Assembly: GCA_003056245.1 (NCBI GenBank)
Contig: MVDH01000003.1
Span: 1,217,957-1,281,956 of the forward strand
DNA from: Cellvibrio sp. 79
Lineage (GTDB): Bacteria > Pseudomonadota > Gammaproteobacteria > Pseudomonadales > Cellvibrionaceae
Length of the DNA stretch: 64,000 nt
Reading direction: 5' to 3'
Part shown: piece after piece, positions 27,903 through 37,881 of the stretch
Numbering within the stretch: position 1 is the stretch's first letter
Layout of the letters: each line of letters opens with the position of its first letter
The notes under the pieces: generated by a model
Told to the model about the DNA's origin: nothing
Seen by the model: the letters and a program-made list of their open reading frames with translations, nothing else
The model's database searches: none
Position numbers and translations under genes: made by a program

Positions 27903-29194
27903 CTGTACGCGCCGCCGCAGCGCAGGTAATTGCCCAGATTTTGGCCGCAAAGGGTTCACTATCAAGCCTTTTGCCGCCAACCTTGGCGAAAATAGTCGAA
28001 AATGACCGTCCATTATTGCAAGAGCTTTGTTTCGGCACCTGCCGTTTTTACCCCCAATTACAAGCTTATACCGAGTGCTTGCTCGATAAACCCTTGCGCG
28101 CCAAAGACAACGATGTACAGGCGCTATTGTTGCTCGGCCTTTATCAATTACTGCATACCCGTATTCCCGACCATGCTGCGATTGGCGAAACCGTAGAGGT
28201 TACGCGCCAGATCAATAAACCCTGGGCCACCAAGTTGGTCAACGGTGTTCTGCGTAATTTTCAGCGTGATAACGCTAAAATTAACGAATTTCTCAACACG
28301 AACCGCGCCTTTAAAAGCAATCACCCGGCGTGGATGGAAGCGATGATCAGCAAATGCTGGCCCGATCAATTTGAACAATTGATTGCCGCGAATAACCAAC
28401 ATCCGCCGTTCAGCCTGCGCCTGAATACACGCAAAATCAGCCGCAATGACTATCTCACCCTATTAAGTGAGACAGGCATAAATGCCAAACCGGCCCGATA
28501 CAGCCCCTATGGTATTACGCTTGAGCAAGCAATTGACCCTCGCAAATTACCGCACTTCATGGAGGGTTGGCTGAGCGTACAAGATGAAGCGGCGCAATTA
28601 AGTGGCGATCTGTTGCAATTATCGCCCAACTTGAAAGTATTGGATGCTTGTAGCGCACCCGGCGGCAAAACCGGGCATCTGCTGGAAGTGGAGCCGACCC
28701 TCGCTATAACTGCACTGGATGCCGATGAACGTCGCCTGCATCGTGTGCGCGAGAATTTGGCTCGCCTTCAAGTGACTGCCCATGTCATCTGCGGCGATGG
28801 CACCAAACCCGGCGATTGGTGGGATGGCGAACAATTTGACCGCATCCTGCTGGATGCCCCCTGTTCGGCGACCGGTATTATCCGCCGCCACCCGGATATC
28901 AAAGTGCTGCGCACTCCGGAAGAACTCGATCGATTGGGCGAGCTACAACAACAGCTCTTAAAAAGCCTTTGGCCGTTGCTCAAACCAGGCGGGATTTTGC
29001 TGTATGCCACCTGCTCAATCATGCCCAAGGAAAATACCCGGGTTATTGAGGCTTTTGTAACGCGTCAGAAAGATGCAAGTTGCGACCAACTCAATGTGGA
29101 ATGGGGCTTGGCGCAACCCCGGGGCCAGCAACTTTTACCGCAGTTGGATGGCCATGATGGTTTTTACTATGCGCGACTGCACAAAGCGGGCTAA
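27896..29194 (+). CDS. rsmB: 16S rRNA m5C967 methyltransferase
   Basis: 432 residues. An N-terminal NusB-like RNA-binding domain (about 1-130) precedes the SAM methyltransferase core with A-C-S-A-P-G-G-K-T, D-A-P-C-S-A-T-G (resolving Cys) and A-T-C-S (nucleophile Cys). Starts with the ATG at 27896 inside the fmt 3' end, indicating coupling. Standard def-fmt-rsmB-trkA order. Confidence 0.97.
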   Translation: MLTVRAAAAQVIAQILAAKGSLSSLLPPTLAKIVENDRPLLQELCFGTCRFYPQLQAYTECLLDKPLRAKDNDVQALLLLGLYQLLHTRIPDHAAIGETVEVTRQINKPWATKLVNGVLRNFQRDNAKINEFLNTNRAFKSNHPAWMEAMISKCWPDQFEQLIAANNQHPPFSLRLNTRKISRNDYLTLLSETGINAKPARYSPYGITLEQAIDPRKLPHFMEGWLSVQDEAAQLSGDLLQLSPNLKVLDACSAPGGKTGHLLEVEPTLAITALDADERRLHRVRENLARLQVTAHVICGDGTKPGDWWDGEQFDRILLDAPCSATGIIRRHPDIKVLRTPEELDRLGELQQQLLKSLWPLLKPGGILLYATCSIMPKENTRVIEAFVTRQKDASCDQLNVEWGLAQPRGQQLLPQLDGHDGFYYARLHKAG

Positions 29195-29257
29195 TCCACA
29201 CCAGGCTCTGCTGGTAGCCGAAACAGTTGATAACAGACTCACAATAACAGGCGAACT

Positions 29258-30643
29258 ATGAAAATCATTATCCTTGGCGCAGGACAAGTCGGCGGTAGCC
29301 TTGCGGAACATCTCGCCAACGAGGCCAATGACATTACCGTGGTGGATACTGACGAAGCGCGCCTGCGTGAATTGCGTGATCGGTTGGATATCAGTGTCGT
29401 CACCGGTGAAGGCGCGCACCCGGATGTTTTGGCCCAGGCGGGAATGGAAGATGCCGACATGCTGGTGGCGGTGACCAGTGACGACGAGATCAACATGATC
29501 GCCTGTACCGTCGCCGAAAACCTGTTCCACACCCCCACCAAAATTGCGCGGGTACGCGCGACCTCCTACCTGACCCATCAAAAGCTCTTTGAGTCCGGGG
29601 CAATTCCTATTGATGTTTTAATCAGCCCGGAACAATTGATGTCGGAGTACATTTTCCGCCTGATCGAGCAACCTGGCGCTTTGCAGGTGCTGGATTTCGC
29701 CGATGGCAAAGTCCAACTGGTGGCAGTCAAGGCCTATCACGGCGGGCCGCTGGTAGGACAAGAGTTGCGTTTTTTGCGCGAACATATGCCCGCAGTAGAT
29801 ACCCGCGTAGCGGCGATATACCGACGTAATCGCGCCATAATGCCCACCGGAACGACGGTGATAGAAGCAGATGATGAAGTTTTCTTCATCGCGGCCAAAG
29901 CCGATATTCGCGCCGTGATGAGCGAGTTGCGCCGCCTCGAAGTGGCCTATAAACGCATTACCATTGCCGGCGGCGGCAATATCGGTTTGCGCCTGGCGAA
30001 GATGCTGGAGGGCAAATACAACGTGCGCATTATTGAATACAACAAACAGCGTGCAATCCGCCTGTCAGAACAACTGGAGCGCGCCATTGTGATTCAGGGC
30101 AGCGCGTCCGATAAGGATTTGCTGTTGGAAGAAAGCATTGAAGATACCGATGTTTTCCTCGCCCTGACCAATGACGACGAAGCCAATATCATGTCCTCCA
30201 TGCTGGCCAAGCGCCTGGGCGCCCGCAAAGTGATGACGCTGATCAACAATCCGGCCTATGTGGATGTGGTACAAGGCGGTGACATCGACATCGCCATTTC
30301 CCCGCAAACTACCACTATCGGCAGCCTGCTTACCCATGTGCGCCGTGGCGATATTGTGAATGTGCACTCGCTGCGGCGCGGCGCGGCCGAAGCAATCGAA
30401 ATCATCGCCCATGGCGACGCAAAATCATCAAAAGTGGTTGGTAAAGCGCTGGAAGATATTGATTTACCAGAGGGCGCCAACATCGGCGCAATTGTGCGGC
30501 AAGGGCCAGATGGCGATGAAGTAGTTATTGCCCATGACGATGTAGTGGTGCAATCAGGCGATCACGTGATTATTTTCCTGCTTCAGAAAAAGCACATCCG
30601 TGACGTGGAGAAGTTATTCCAGGTCGGCTTCAGCTTTTTCTAA
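29258..30643 (+). CDS. trkA: Trk system potassium uptake regulatory protein TrkA
   Basis: 461 residues, cytoplasmic gating subunit of TrkH/TrkG K+ channels. Two tandem RCK units: N-terminal Rossmann [10 protein letters not shown] near residue 7 and a second one around 235-245 with [10 protein letters not shown], each followed by a TrkA-C domain. Last gene of the def operon, 63 bases after rsmB. No obvious terminator after it. Confidence 0.97.
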   Translation: MKIIILGAGQVGGSLAEHLANEANDITVVDTDEARLRELRDRLDISVVTGEGAHPDVLAQAGMEDADMLVAVTSDDEINMIACTVAENLFHTPTKIARVRATSYLTHQKLFESGAIPIDVLISPEQLMSEYIFRLIEQPGALQVLDFADGKVQLVAVKAYHGGPLVGQELRFLREHMPAVDTRVAAIYRRNRAIMPTGTTVIEADDEVFFIAAKADIRAVMSELRRLEVAYKRITIAGGGNIGLRLAKMLEGKYNVRIIEYNKQRAIRLSEQLERAIVIQGSASDKDLLLEESIEDTDVFLALTNDDEANIMSSMLAKRLGARKVMTLINNPAYVDVVQGGDIDIAISPQTTTIGSLLTHVRRGDIVNVHSLRRGAAEAIEIIAHGDAKSSKVVGKALEDIDLPEGANIGAIVRQGPDGDEVVIAHDDVVVQSGDHVIIFLLQKKHIRDVEKLFQVGFSFF

Positions 30644-30940
30644 TTGGCCACCTCAATCAGCTACCGTAAGAGGCTCGCGCATATTATCGAATCCAGCCCC
30701 GGGGTTCGAAAGGAAAATTGATAATGCTGGGGAAAAACGTAAAGTCAGCCATTGTTCTTACGCAACGCTTATTGCTATCAGTGACTGCGTAGTACCGAAT
30801 CTTGCCCACAGCCAAGTGATTTTTTATGGCGATAAGCACCTGATTTATAGTCGCAGAATCCCTTATGATGCGGCTTCCTTAAGATCACTGACAATGTCCG
30901 TTAAAAAGCCCGCAGACCCGAACCCGCACAGGAGCAATTC

Positions 30941-32362
30941 ATGGCAAATGTTAAGACCCAACTCGTAGTACTCGGTAGTGGCCCCGGCGGCTATTCAGCT
31001 GCCTTCCGCGCCGCAGACCTCGGCCTTGAGGTTATCCTCGTAGAACGTTATTCCAACCTTGGCGGTGTCTGTTTAAACGTGGGTTGTATTCCATCCAAAG
31101 CACTGCTGCACGTGGCTGAAGTCATTAATGAAACCAAACATGCGGATAATCTCGGTCTGAGCATCGGTTCGGTAACCCATGACCTGGATAAAGTTCGCGC
31201 TTACAAGGATTCAGTAGTGAGCAAGCTGGTTTCCGGGGTGGGCGCCATGGCCAAAGGCCGTAAAGTACAAGTAGTGGAAGGTTACGGCAGCTTCACCAGC
31301 GATCGCCAACTGCAAGTGGTAAAAGGTGATGAAACCACGCTGATCGACTTCGAGCACGCCATTATCGCCGCCGGTTCGCGCAGCGTAAAACTACCGTTCA
31401 TCCCCGAAGATCCGCGTATTTTTGACTCAACCGGTGCCCTTGAACTGCGCTCCGTGCCAAACCGCTTACTGGTAATTGGTGGCGGCATCATCGGCCTGGA
31501 AATGGCAACAGTGTATGAAGCTCTCGGCAGCAAAGTGACGGTAGTAGAGTTCGCCGATCAATTAGTTCCAGCAGCGGATAAAGACCTGATCACCGTCTAC
31601 AACAAATACAACAAAGGCCGCTTTGAAGTCTTGCTCTCCACCAAAGTAGAAGCCGTTACCGCTAAACCCGAAGCCATCGAAGTTGCCTTTAGCGGCACCC
31701 AGGCTCCGGCAGCGCCATTGCAATTTGATGCAGTATTAGTGGCCGTAGGCCGCAGCCCGAACGGAAAATTGATCGCGGCGGAAAAAGCGGGTGTCAATGT
31801 CGATGAGCGCGGCTTTATTCCGGTTAACGAATACCTGCAGACCAACGTGCCGCATATCTATGCGATTGGCGATATCGTCGGCCAACCCATGCTTGCCCAC
31901 AAAGCCACTCACGAAGGCCATGCGGCTGCCGAAGGTGTTGCCGGTCATCCACACAAGTTCGAGCCTATGGCAATTCCATCGATTGCCTATACCAGCCCGG
32001 AAATTGCCTGGGTCGGCCTGACCGAAAAAGAAGCGCAGCAAAAAGGCATCAATTTCAAAACCGCCGTATTCCCCTGGAGCGCCAGTGGCCGTGCCATTGC
32101 AGCGGATCGCAGCGAAGGCAAAACCAAACTGATTTACGATGCAACGACTGATCGTTTGCTTGGTGCCGGTTTAGTCGGTATCCATGCCGGGGAATTGCTA
32201 GGTGAATTGACGCTCGCCCTGGAGTTTGGTGCAAGCGTTGAAGATATCGCCCTGACTATTCACGCTCACCCGACTCTGCATGAATCTGTGGGTCTGGCAG
32301 CAGAATTAGGCGCAGGGACTATTACTGATTTGCCAAACCCAAAAGCGACTTTGAAAAAGTAA
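30941..32362 (+). CDS. lpdA: dihydrolipoyl dehydrogenase (E3)
   Basis: 473 residues, FAD enzyme that reoxidises dihydrolipoyl groups of pyruvate and 2-oxoglutarate dehydrogenases and the glycine cleavage system. FAD-binding G-S-G-P-G-G-Y, the redox disulfide G-G-V-C-L-N-V-G-C-I-P-S-K, NAD-binding G-G-G-I-I-G-L-E, and the C-terminal H-A-H-P-T-L-H-E catalytic motif are intact. It closely follows the E. coli Lpd pattern, yet no aceEF or sucAB genes lie beside it; about 300 bases precede it, so it has its own promoter. AGGAGC lies nine bases before the ATG. Confidence 0.97.
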   Translation: MANVKTQLVVLGSGPGGYSAAFRAADLGLEVILVERYSNLGGVCLNVGCIPSKALLHVAEVINETKHADNLGLSIGSVTHDLDKVRAYKDSVVSKLVSGVGAMAKGRKVQVVEGYGSFTSDRQLQVVKGDETTLIDFEHAIIAAGSRSVKLPFIPEDPRIFDSTGALELRSVPNRLLVIGGGIIGLEMATVYEALGSKVTVVEFADQLVPAADKDLITVYNKYNKGRFEVLLSTKVEAVTAKPEAIEVAFSGTQAPAAPLQFDAVLVAVGRSPNGKLIAAEKAGVNVDERGFIPVNEYLQTNVPHIYAIGDIVGQPMLAHKATHEGHAAAEGVAGHPHKFEPMAIPSIAYTSPEIAWVGLTEKEAQQKGINFKTAVFPWSASGRAIAADRSEGKTKLIYDATTDRLLGAGLVGIHAGELLGELTLALEFGASVEDIALTIHAHPTLHESVGLAAELGAGTITDLPNPKATLKK

Positions 32363-32382
32363 TTCGCTTACACTGAAAAACG

Positions 32383-32416
32383 AAGGCCGATTAGCAGCGT
32401 TAATCGGCCTTTTTTA
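32383..32416 (+). terminator. terminator of lpdA
   Basis: Eleven-base perfect arms AAGGCCGATTA and TAATCGGCCTT with a 7-base loop, followed by six T. Confidence 0.9.
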
Positions 32417-32418
32417 TA

Positions 32419-32476
32419 TTGATGATATGGCCTATTATTATCTATACCCGTTACGGGCATACTTAGGGACACCTAC
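32419..32476 (+). promoter_or_regulatory. promoter/operator of toxin-antitoxin pair
   Basis: A near-palindrome at 32444-32460, ATACCCGTT/ACGGGCAT, lies just upstream of the toxin gene. A possible promoter is TTGATG at 32419-32424 with TATACC about 18 bases later, which would put the palindrome over the -10 region, as expected for autorepression by the XRE antitoxin. Confidence 0.5.
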
Positions 32477-32857
32477 ATGAATGTTTTCAAGCGGAAGGAT
32501 TTCGCTCGCTGGCAAGCCAATGAGAAATTACCCGACTCAATCCTGTGCAAAGCAGTCAGTGAAATGGAAAATGGTTTGATTGACGCAGACCTGGGTGGTT
32601 TTCTTTACAAAAAGCGGATTGCACGGGAGGGCAGAGGCAAAAGCGGCGGCTACCGCACACTACTCTCTGCACGAATAGATAATCGTTATGTATTTCTGCA
32701 TGGATTTTCGAAAAACGATAAATCGAATATCACTCAAATCGAAAAGAAAGCCCTGCAATATGCAGGCAAGGTATTTCTTGAATTATCCACCGAGGCACTG
32801 ATGACTGCGATACAAGCAGATGTATTATTGGAGGTGTGCTGTGAGCAAAATCATTGA
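32477..32857 (+). CDS. RelE/HigB-family toxin (PF06296-like)
   Basis: 126 residues. Type II toxin of the RelE-like group with the G-G-Y-R-T-L-L-S-A and F-L-H-G-F-x-K-N-D-K-x-N-I motifs typical of the HigB/YgjN-like DUF1044 branch; relatives cleave mRNA at the ribosome. Toxin precedes antitoxin, as in higBA. The toxin frame ends 17 bases inside the antitoxin gene. Located after the lpdA terminator in an AT-richer segment. Confidence 0.85.
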   Translation: MNVFKRKDFARWQANEKLPDSILCKAVSEMENGLIDADLGGFLYKKRIAREGRGKSGGYRTLLSARIDNRYVFLHGFSKNDKSNITQIEKKALQYAGKVFLELSTEALMTAIQADVLLEVCCEQNH

Positions 32858-33143
32858 ATCCCTACGTGACGACTTAGCGGCACTTCACAACTCAGGGGCG
32901 ATAAATAAAGTAACCATGCGTGAGTTCGACTCTATTAGCCCGCCGCCGGTTCGGGAGTTTAATGCTGCCGATATTAAACAACTGCGTGAAAAACTCAAAT
33001 TCAGCCAACCCGTATTTGCTCATCATTTACATACCACTGCGTCCACTGTGCGCAAGTGGGAACAGGGCGACACACGCCCCGCCGGGCCAGCACTTAAACT
33101 GTTGAATGTAATTGCGGATAAAGGATTACAAGCAATTTTGTAA
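32841..33143 (+). CDS. XRE-family antitoxin (HigA-like)
   Basis: 100 residues with a Cro/C1-type HTH at about residues 45-95 (L-R-E-K-L-x-x-S-Q-P-V-F-A then T-V-R-K-W-E-Q-G). The N-terminal E-F-D-x-I-S-x-P-P-V segment is typical of antitoxins paired with this RelE group. GTG at 32841 is chosen because GGAGG lies six bases upstream; the longer frame from 32820 is disfavoured. Would neutralise the toxin and repress the shared promoter. Confidence 0.85.
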   Translation: MSKIIESLRDDLAALHNSGAINKVTMREFDSISPPPVREFNAADIKQLREKLKFSQPVFAHHLHTTASTVRKWEQGDTRPAGPALKLLNVIADKGLQAIL

Positions 33144-33280
33144 TGTGTGCGCAATAAAAGAAAGAATAAAAGGTTAATCAGTTTTTCTATTCAACTTTTA
33201 TTGGTTCAGAAACTTTTCTTATAGTTTTATTTCCAGGAAATAGTTAAACCAATACATTCAGGAGATTTGAAAATAATAAC

Positions 33281-34798
33281 ATGGCAACTGCAACAGAAAT
33301 TGACACGTCAAGCCTGCTTACTATATTGGGTCTTATAGCCGCTGTTTGGGCTCTTATCTCTCCCACAAGCAAACTGCGATTTCGCTTTTGTATTGCTTGG
33401 TTCGATTGGCTGATTGCAAGCGCTGTCTTTTTGATTGTCCATTATCTCGTATTTGAAACTACGTTAAAAAGCGTTGGCTTGTATTACAGTCTCGGCCCAT
33501 GGCGATGGGGCTTTGATACTTCAAGTGCGATTTATCTCCTTCTTCTTGCCACAGCTATTTATTTTTTCTGGCGAACGAACTCTCCTAAATTAGTGCGCGG
33601 GAAAATCCATATCTTTCGTGAGCTCACCGAAAACTTACGACTCACTAAACGGTATGATGAATTAGTGCTACTAGTCGAACCACAATTATCAAAACTGATT
33701 GGCATCGCTCGACTAAGAGGTGTTGACGAAAGGTCAATTTGGCAGCAATTAAAATTTTTTTGCTCATCACAAAAAAATGCCAGTACAGAGGCACGCGAAA
33801 TTCTGCTCAATCTCATCACGTCTCCAGAACTGACAGTTCACATGGCTGCCGCTCACCCATACTTTTCTCTCAAGCTTTTTGAAGCTGACAATTTAGTTCA
33901 CTCCGATTTCATCGAGCACTACATTGAAGCTTTACTTGATGTACCTGGAAGCCGTCTATATGTAGAGCTAAAGAACAATCAAAACCTAAACGGCGGGAGC
34001 CGCCTGTATCTACTAGAAAATAATCGATTGTTACGCTTTTTCTTTGTTAACGCTTCCGCAGCAATCGATAACGGATTAGATCGGGCTATTGGTGAAACGG
34101 TATACCGGAGGTTGGATGAAGACAATAAACTGGCCGAAGCGCTAAATAAACCAATGGGCGCTTATCGTGAGGTAGGCAAATTTCGTTGCCCAATTAATTC
34201 AGGTATAACACTCTTTGAAATCATGGTTCATGAGGGCATCCACCAAGGTCTTCAAGATCATATGTGGCTGCATTATTTTCGACATTTTGCATCAAAAATT
34301 TTAGAGAAAATGACTCCTTCTCCAGATGAAGATAATTTTCAAGAGTGGCCCACACCATTTCACTATCTTCTCTATCGGCTGGTAAGTGTTACCACTGACT
34401 GGTGTAAGCAATGCGAACACATCGTTGATGCAGAAATTCCTGATGCCACACGCTCTGACGCTAGATTTGATAGACATTTTATATCGAAAGCAGCTACCGA
34501 GGCACTTGGTGATATATTGGAATATGTTGTTTCGAATGAAAAAATCTCCGATCACTTCAAAAAATATCTTTTGGATATTGTGTTACGAAGTTATACCAGA
34601 GCAAAAAACAACACTGATTTAAGTGATGTAACTTCATCATTAATCACTAACATAATTCACGGATCAGATTTGCCAAGAAGCTCTCAATATCACATCAAGC
34701 TTCAAAAGCTTTTTGAGCAATCTGACCATATATTGAGATTAAACGCTGAACCATTCGGGGAGGCATTAATTGACGCGCTATCTCAAATCAAAAAGTGA
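33281..34798 (+). CDS. membrane-anchored orphan protein
   Basis: 505 residues, no family recognised. Three hydrophobic segments at about 12-30, 38-60 and 80-96 are followed by a long soluble, mostly helical region of about 400 residues. An H317-E-G-I-H321 string matches the HExxH zinc-protease pattern, but such strings occur by chance and no third ligand is evident. The gene is visibly richer in A+T than its neighbours. It sits directly after the toxin-antitoxin pair and before a terminator serving ridA from the other side, so it may be acquired cargo. A role in defence or stress sensing is only speculation from context. Confidence 0.75.
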   Translation: MATATEIDTSSLLTILGLIAAVWALISPTSKLRFRFCIAWFDWLIASAVFLIVHYLVFETTLKSVGLYYSLGPWRWGFDTSSAIYLLLLATAIYFFWRTNSPKLVRGKIHIFRELTENLRLTKRYDELVLLVEPQLSKLIGIARLRGVDERSIWQQLKFFCSSQKNASTEAREILLNLITSPELTVHMAAAHPYFSLKLFEADNLVHSDFIEHYIEALLDVPGSRLYVELKNNQNLNGGSRLYLLENNRLLRFFFVNASAAIDNGLDRAIGETVYRRLDEDNKLAEALNKPMGAYREVGKFRCPINSGITLFEIMVHEGIHQGLQDHMWLHYFRHFASKILEKMTPSPDEDNFQEWPTPFHYLLYRLVSVTTDWCKQCEHIVDAEIPDATRSDARFDRHFISKAATEALGDILEYVVSNEKISDHFKKYLLDIVLRSYTRAKNNTDLSDVTSSLITNIIHGSDLPRSSQYHIKLQKLFEQSDHILRLNAEPFGEALIDALSQIKK

Positions 34799-34840
34799 GA
34801 GGAAAGTGACAGTTACCTCTCAAAAGTTTTCCAATCACAA

Positions 34841-34888
34841 AAAAGTAAAAAGACCAATCAGATTGCTCTAATCGGCCTTTTTACTTTT
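34841..34888 (-). terminator. terminator of spoT-ridA (bidirectional)
   Basis: Twelve-base outer arms AAAAGTAAAAAG and CTTTTTACTTTT enclose a further imperfect stem whose mismatches become G-U pairs on the minus-strand RNA, so the best fit is to the ridA transcript. Also likely ends the orphan gene from the other side. Confidence 0.85.
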
Positions 34889-34903
34889 GACAATTCAGCA
34901 ATA

Positions 34904-35287
34904 TTAAATAACCATCACCCCATCCGCCTCAATTAGCGAATTACGTGGCAATTGATTAATGCCAATTGCAGCACGAGCAGGATAAGGCTGCTGGAAATAC
35001 TGGCCCATCACTTCATTTACAATTGGAAAATTGGCGAGGTCAGTTAAATAGATATTCAGCTTCACCACATCTTTCAAACTGCCGCCCGCCGCTTCGCAAA
35101 CCGCTTGCAAATTTTTGAACACCTGATGCGCTTGCACTGCAAAATCACCCTCAACTAATTGCATGGTTTTTGGGTCCAGCGGAATTTGGCCGGAAAGATA
35201 AACCGTATTATTTACTTTCACCGCCTGGGAATAAGTGCCGATAGCGGCTGGGGCGTTATCGCTGTGGATAATGGCTTTATTGGTCAT
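34904..35287 (-). CDS. ridA: RidA-family enamine/imine deaminase
   Basis: 127 residues. Hydrolyses reactive 2-aminoacrylate-type imines from Ser/Thr dehydratases. Characteristic [11 protein letters not shown], the [10 protein letters not shown] block, the catalytic Arg in P-x-P-A-R-A and the E-A-D-x-V final strand. The ATG at 35287 is chosen; an in-frame extension would run through the repeat and into spoT. Last gene of gmk-rpoZ-spoT-ridA, a common gammaproteobacterial order. Confidence 0.95.
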   Translation of the reverse strand: MTNKAIIHSDNAPAAIGTYSQAVKVNNTVYLSGQIPLDPKTMQLVEGDFAVQAHQVFKNLQAVCEAAGGSLKDVVKLNIYLTDLANFPIVNEVMGQYFQQPYPARAAIGINQLPRNSLIEADGVMVI

Positions 35288-35344
35288 GGGAGAACCTTTT
35301 AGTCGATAGTCGTAATGGGAAGCTGTGAAGTATAAAACAAAATG

Positions 35345-35409
35345 CCCCTTAGCCCCCTTTTTCAAAGGGGGAAACCCCCTCCCTTTGAAAAAGGGAGGGC
35401 CGGGGAGGG
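35345..35409. repeat. GC-rich nested inverted repeat between spoT and ridA
   Basis: Two adjacent hairpins: CCCCCTTT/AAAGGGGG at 35353-35360 and 35364-35371, and CCCTCCCTTT/AAAGGGAGGG at 35377-35386 and 35390-35399, bordered by CCCC and GGGGAGGG. This C-run/TTT-loop/G-run pattern is a dispersed element seen in many unrelated bacterial genomes. No terminal duplication was identified. Confidence 0.65.
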
Positions 35410-35421
35410 ATTTAAAAAATT

Positions 35422-37536
35422 TTAATTTTTGGAGCGATTCACCCGAATCACAAAACTCAGGTTGCGGATACGGCGCATGATGTTGGCAAGATGGATACGG
35501 TTGTGAACGCCAATGCACAGATGGATCACACTATTATGCGCATCGCGCTCATGGACATTAATGTGCTCAATACTAGCGCCCTGCTCGGTAATACGGGTCG
35601 CCAGCGTGGCGATAATTCCTCGATCACTTTCCACTTCAACGCGCACATCCACCAGAAATTCACCACTCACATTTGCGGCCCAATTCACCTGACTGATTTT
35701 GTCGGGGTAATTGCGAATTTCAGCGATATTGCGGCAGGTATCCTGATGGATCACCAACCCTTTTCCGGAGCTGACGTGGCCGATAATCGGATCGCCAGGG
35801 ATTGGTCGGCAACAGCGGGCAAAGCTGATCATCATGCCTTCAGCGGAATCAATCGTAATTGCCGAACCAACCAGGCCCGTGCGCGGTTTGGCTTCGGCGT
35901 CCGGCTGCAGCAATTTCACAATTGAATAAACCACTTTATTGCCGAGGCCGATTTCTTCGTAGAGCTTCTCCATCGAATCAACCTGGGCGCTTTGCAAAAT
36001 CTTGTGCTGTTTTTCTTCGCTGAGATGCTCGAGGTCCAAATGAATTTCTGCAAGTGCGCGGTTAAGCATGCGCTTGCCAAGCGTAACCGATTGATGATGG
36101 CGCTGGTGCTTGAGGTAATGGCGAATCGCTGAACGCGCTTTTGCAGACACCACAAAATTGAGCCAACCCGGATTAGGCTGCGCGCCTTGCGCCGTAATAA
36201 TGGCCACCTTCTGACCGCTCAATAACGGCTGCGACAGCGGCGCCATACGCTCGTTAATACGGCAGGCCACACAGGTATTACCTATGTCGGTATGCACGGC
36301 GTAGGCAAAATCAACCGGCGTAGCACCCGTTGGCAATTCCACAATTTTGCCTTTGGGCGTAAAGACATAAACCTCGTCCGGAAAGAGATCGATCTTAACG
36401 TTCTCGATAAACTCCAGCGAGTTGCCCGCATTCTTTTGCATTTCCAGCAAGCCCTGCACCCATTGGCGTGCACGACTATGGCTGGCATTGATGGTGGCAT
36501 CGCTATTGGATTTGTAGAGAAAATGCGCCGCAATCCCGCTGTTGGCCATTTCGTCCATTTCCTTGGTGCGAATTTGCACTTCAATCGGCACCCCGTGCAT
36601 TCCTACCAATACCGTATGCAGGGATTGGTAACCGTTGGTTTTGGGAATGGCGATGTAATCTTTAAATTCGCCCGCGACCGGCTTGTAGAGGTTATGCACT
36701 ACGCCGAGTACGCGATAACAAGTATCCACACTGTCCACGATGATACGGAAGGCATAGACATCCATAATTTCTTTGAAGAATTTTTTCTTCTGACGCATCT
36801 TCTCGTAGATGCTAAATAAATGCTTTTCTCGCCCGATCACAATCGCAGTGATATTTTCCTTCAGCAGTCGTTTTTCAAACGACGCCTGGATTTGTTCCAC
36901 CAATTCTTTGCGATTACCACGCGCCGTTTTTAACGCAGCTTGCAAGCGCGTCGCACGCAGTGGATACATGCAGTAAAAACTGCGATCTTCCAATTCCAGG
37001 CGCACATCGTTCATCCCCAAACGGTGCGCAATCGGAGCATAAATTTCCAGCGTTTCTTTGGCGATGCGGCGCTTTTTATCCGGCGGCATCGCACCGAGCG
37101 TACGCATGTTGTGCAAACGGTCAGCGAGTTTTACCAGGATTACGCGCAAGTCATTGGCCATCGCCAACGCCATCTTCTGGAAGTTTTCCGCCTGCTTTTC
37201 CGCGTGGGATTCAAATTCAATCTGGGTCAGCTTGGAAACACCATCCACCAGGTTAGCCACCGAATCGCCAAATTGGCCGGAGATAGCTTTTTTGCTGATG
37301 CCGGTATCTTCAATCACATCGTGCAACATAGCCGCCATCAGGCTTTGATGATCCATATGCATACTGGCGAGGATATCTGCTACCGCAAGGGGATGGGTGA
37401 TATAGGCTTCGCCGCTGCGACGTTTCTGGCCGTCGTGGGCTTGTTCGGCGTAGAAGTAGGCGCGCTTCACCAAATTGATTTGGGAAGGTTCGAGATAAGA
37501 CGATAGCCGATGACTAAGGGCCTCGATGGTTTGCAC
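35422..37536 (-). CDS. spoT: bifunctional (p)ppGpp synthetase/hydrolase
   Basis: 704 residues, full-length SpoT. The HD hydrolase motif M-L-H-D-V-I-E-D-T is intact near residues 70-80. The synthetase domain has [10 protein letters not shown] and [19 protein letters not shown] follows near 390-450 (V-Y-V-F-T-P-K-G), and the C-terminal ACT domain ends in R[12 protein letters not shown]. Controls stringent-response alarmone levels. In operon with rpoZ upstream and ridA downstream; a hairpin separates it from rpoZ. Confidence 0.98.
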   Translation of the reverse strand: MQTIEALSHRLSSYLEPSQINLVKRAYFYAEQAHDGQKRRSGEAYITHPLAVADILASMHMDHQSLMAAMLHDVIEDTGISKKAISGQFGDSVANLVDGVSKLTQIEFESHAEKQAENFQKMALAMANDLRVILVKLADRLHNMRTLGAMPPDKKRRIAKETLEIYAPIAHRLGMNDVRLELEDRSFYCMYPLRATRLQAALKTARGNRKELVEQIQASFEKRLLKENITAIVIGREKHLFSIYEKMRQKKKFFKEIMDVYAFRIIVDSVDTCYRVLGVVHNLYKPVAGEFKDYIAIPKTNGYQSLHTVLVGMHGVPIEVQIRTKEMDEMANSGIAAHFLYKSNSDATINASHSRARQWVQGLLEMQKNAGNSLEFIENVKIDLFPDEVYVFTPKGKIVELPTGATPVDFAYAVHTDIGNTCVACRINERMAPLSQPLLSGQKVAIITAQGAQPNPGWLNFVVSAKARSAIRHYLKHQRHHQSVTLGKRMLNRALAEIHLDLEHLSEEKQHKILQSAQVDSMEKLYEEIGLGNKVVYSIVKLLQPDAEAKPRTGLVGSAITIDSAEGMMISFARCCRPIPGDPIIGHVSSGKGLVIHQDTCRNIAEIRNYPDKISQVNWAANVSGEFLVDVRVEVESDRGIIATLATRITEQGASIEHINVHERDAHNSVIHLCIGVHNRIHLANIMRRIRNLSFVIRVNRSKN

Positions 37537-37592
37537 GCCTTTCTCCAGATTTCAGATTGCCAGCATGGCTGGCATCGGGGTTTCCAAAAACA

Positions 37593-37622
37593 TAACTGCC
37601 ACCTATGAGATGGTGGCAGTTA
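37593..37622 (-). terminator. attenuating hairpin between rpoZ and spoT
   Basis: Eleven-base perfect arms TAACTGCCACC and GGTGGCAGTTA around an 8-base loop, just after the rpoZ stop; on the minus-strand RNA it is followed by TGTTTTTGG. May lower spoT transcription relative to rpoZ. Confidence 0.7.
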
Positions 37623-37629
37623 TTGGAAA

Positions 37630-37881
37630 TTAAATCTCGTTGTCGTACACGCGCTCTGGCTTGGGCTGGGGCAGGGTGTCTTTTTCCAGCAGGATGCTTG
37701 CGTCGATAAAACCTTCTTCAATTTCGCGCAAAGCGATAACGGTTGGCTTGTCATTTTCAGGAGCAACAAAAGGATCTTTGCCGCCGATAGCCAATTGGCG
37801 GGCGCGCTTGCTACCAACCATCACCAACTCAAAACGGTTATCTACATGATCCAGACAATCTTCAACGGTAATACGTGCCAT
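37630..37881 (-). CDS. rpoZ: RNA polymerase omega subunit
   Basis: 83 residues. [11 protein letters not shown][17 protein letters not shown] and the A-L-R-E-I-E-E-G motif are canonical. Helps assemble the beta-prime subunit and, with DksA, forms a ppGpp-binding site, which suits its place next to spoT. Between gmk and spoT. Confidence 0.97.
   Translation of the reverse strand: MARITVEDCLDHVDNRFELVMVGSKRARQLAIGGKDPFVAPENDKPTVIALREIEEGFIDASILLEKDTLPQPKPERVYDNEI

Noticed and set aside
34229-34243. HEGIH in the orphan protein as proof of a zinc protease
   Set aside because: Five-residue pattern is common by chance and no third ligand or protease fold is evident.
36292-37506. Long plus-strand open frames (about 175 and 188 codons) opposite spoT
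   Set aside because: Shadows of the strongly coding spoT strand; no domain recognised.
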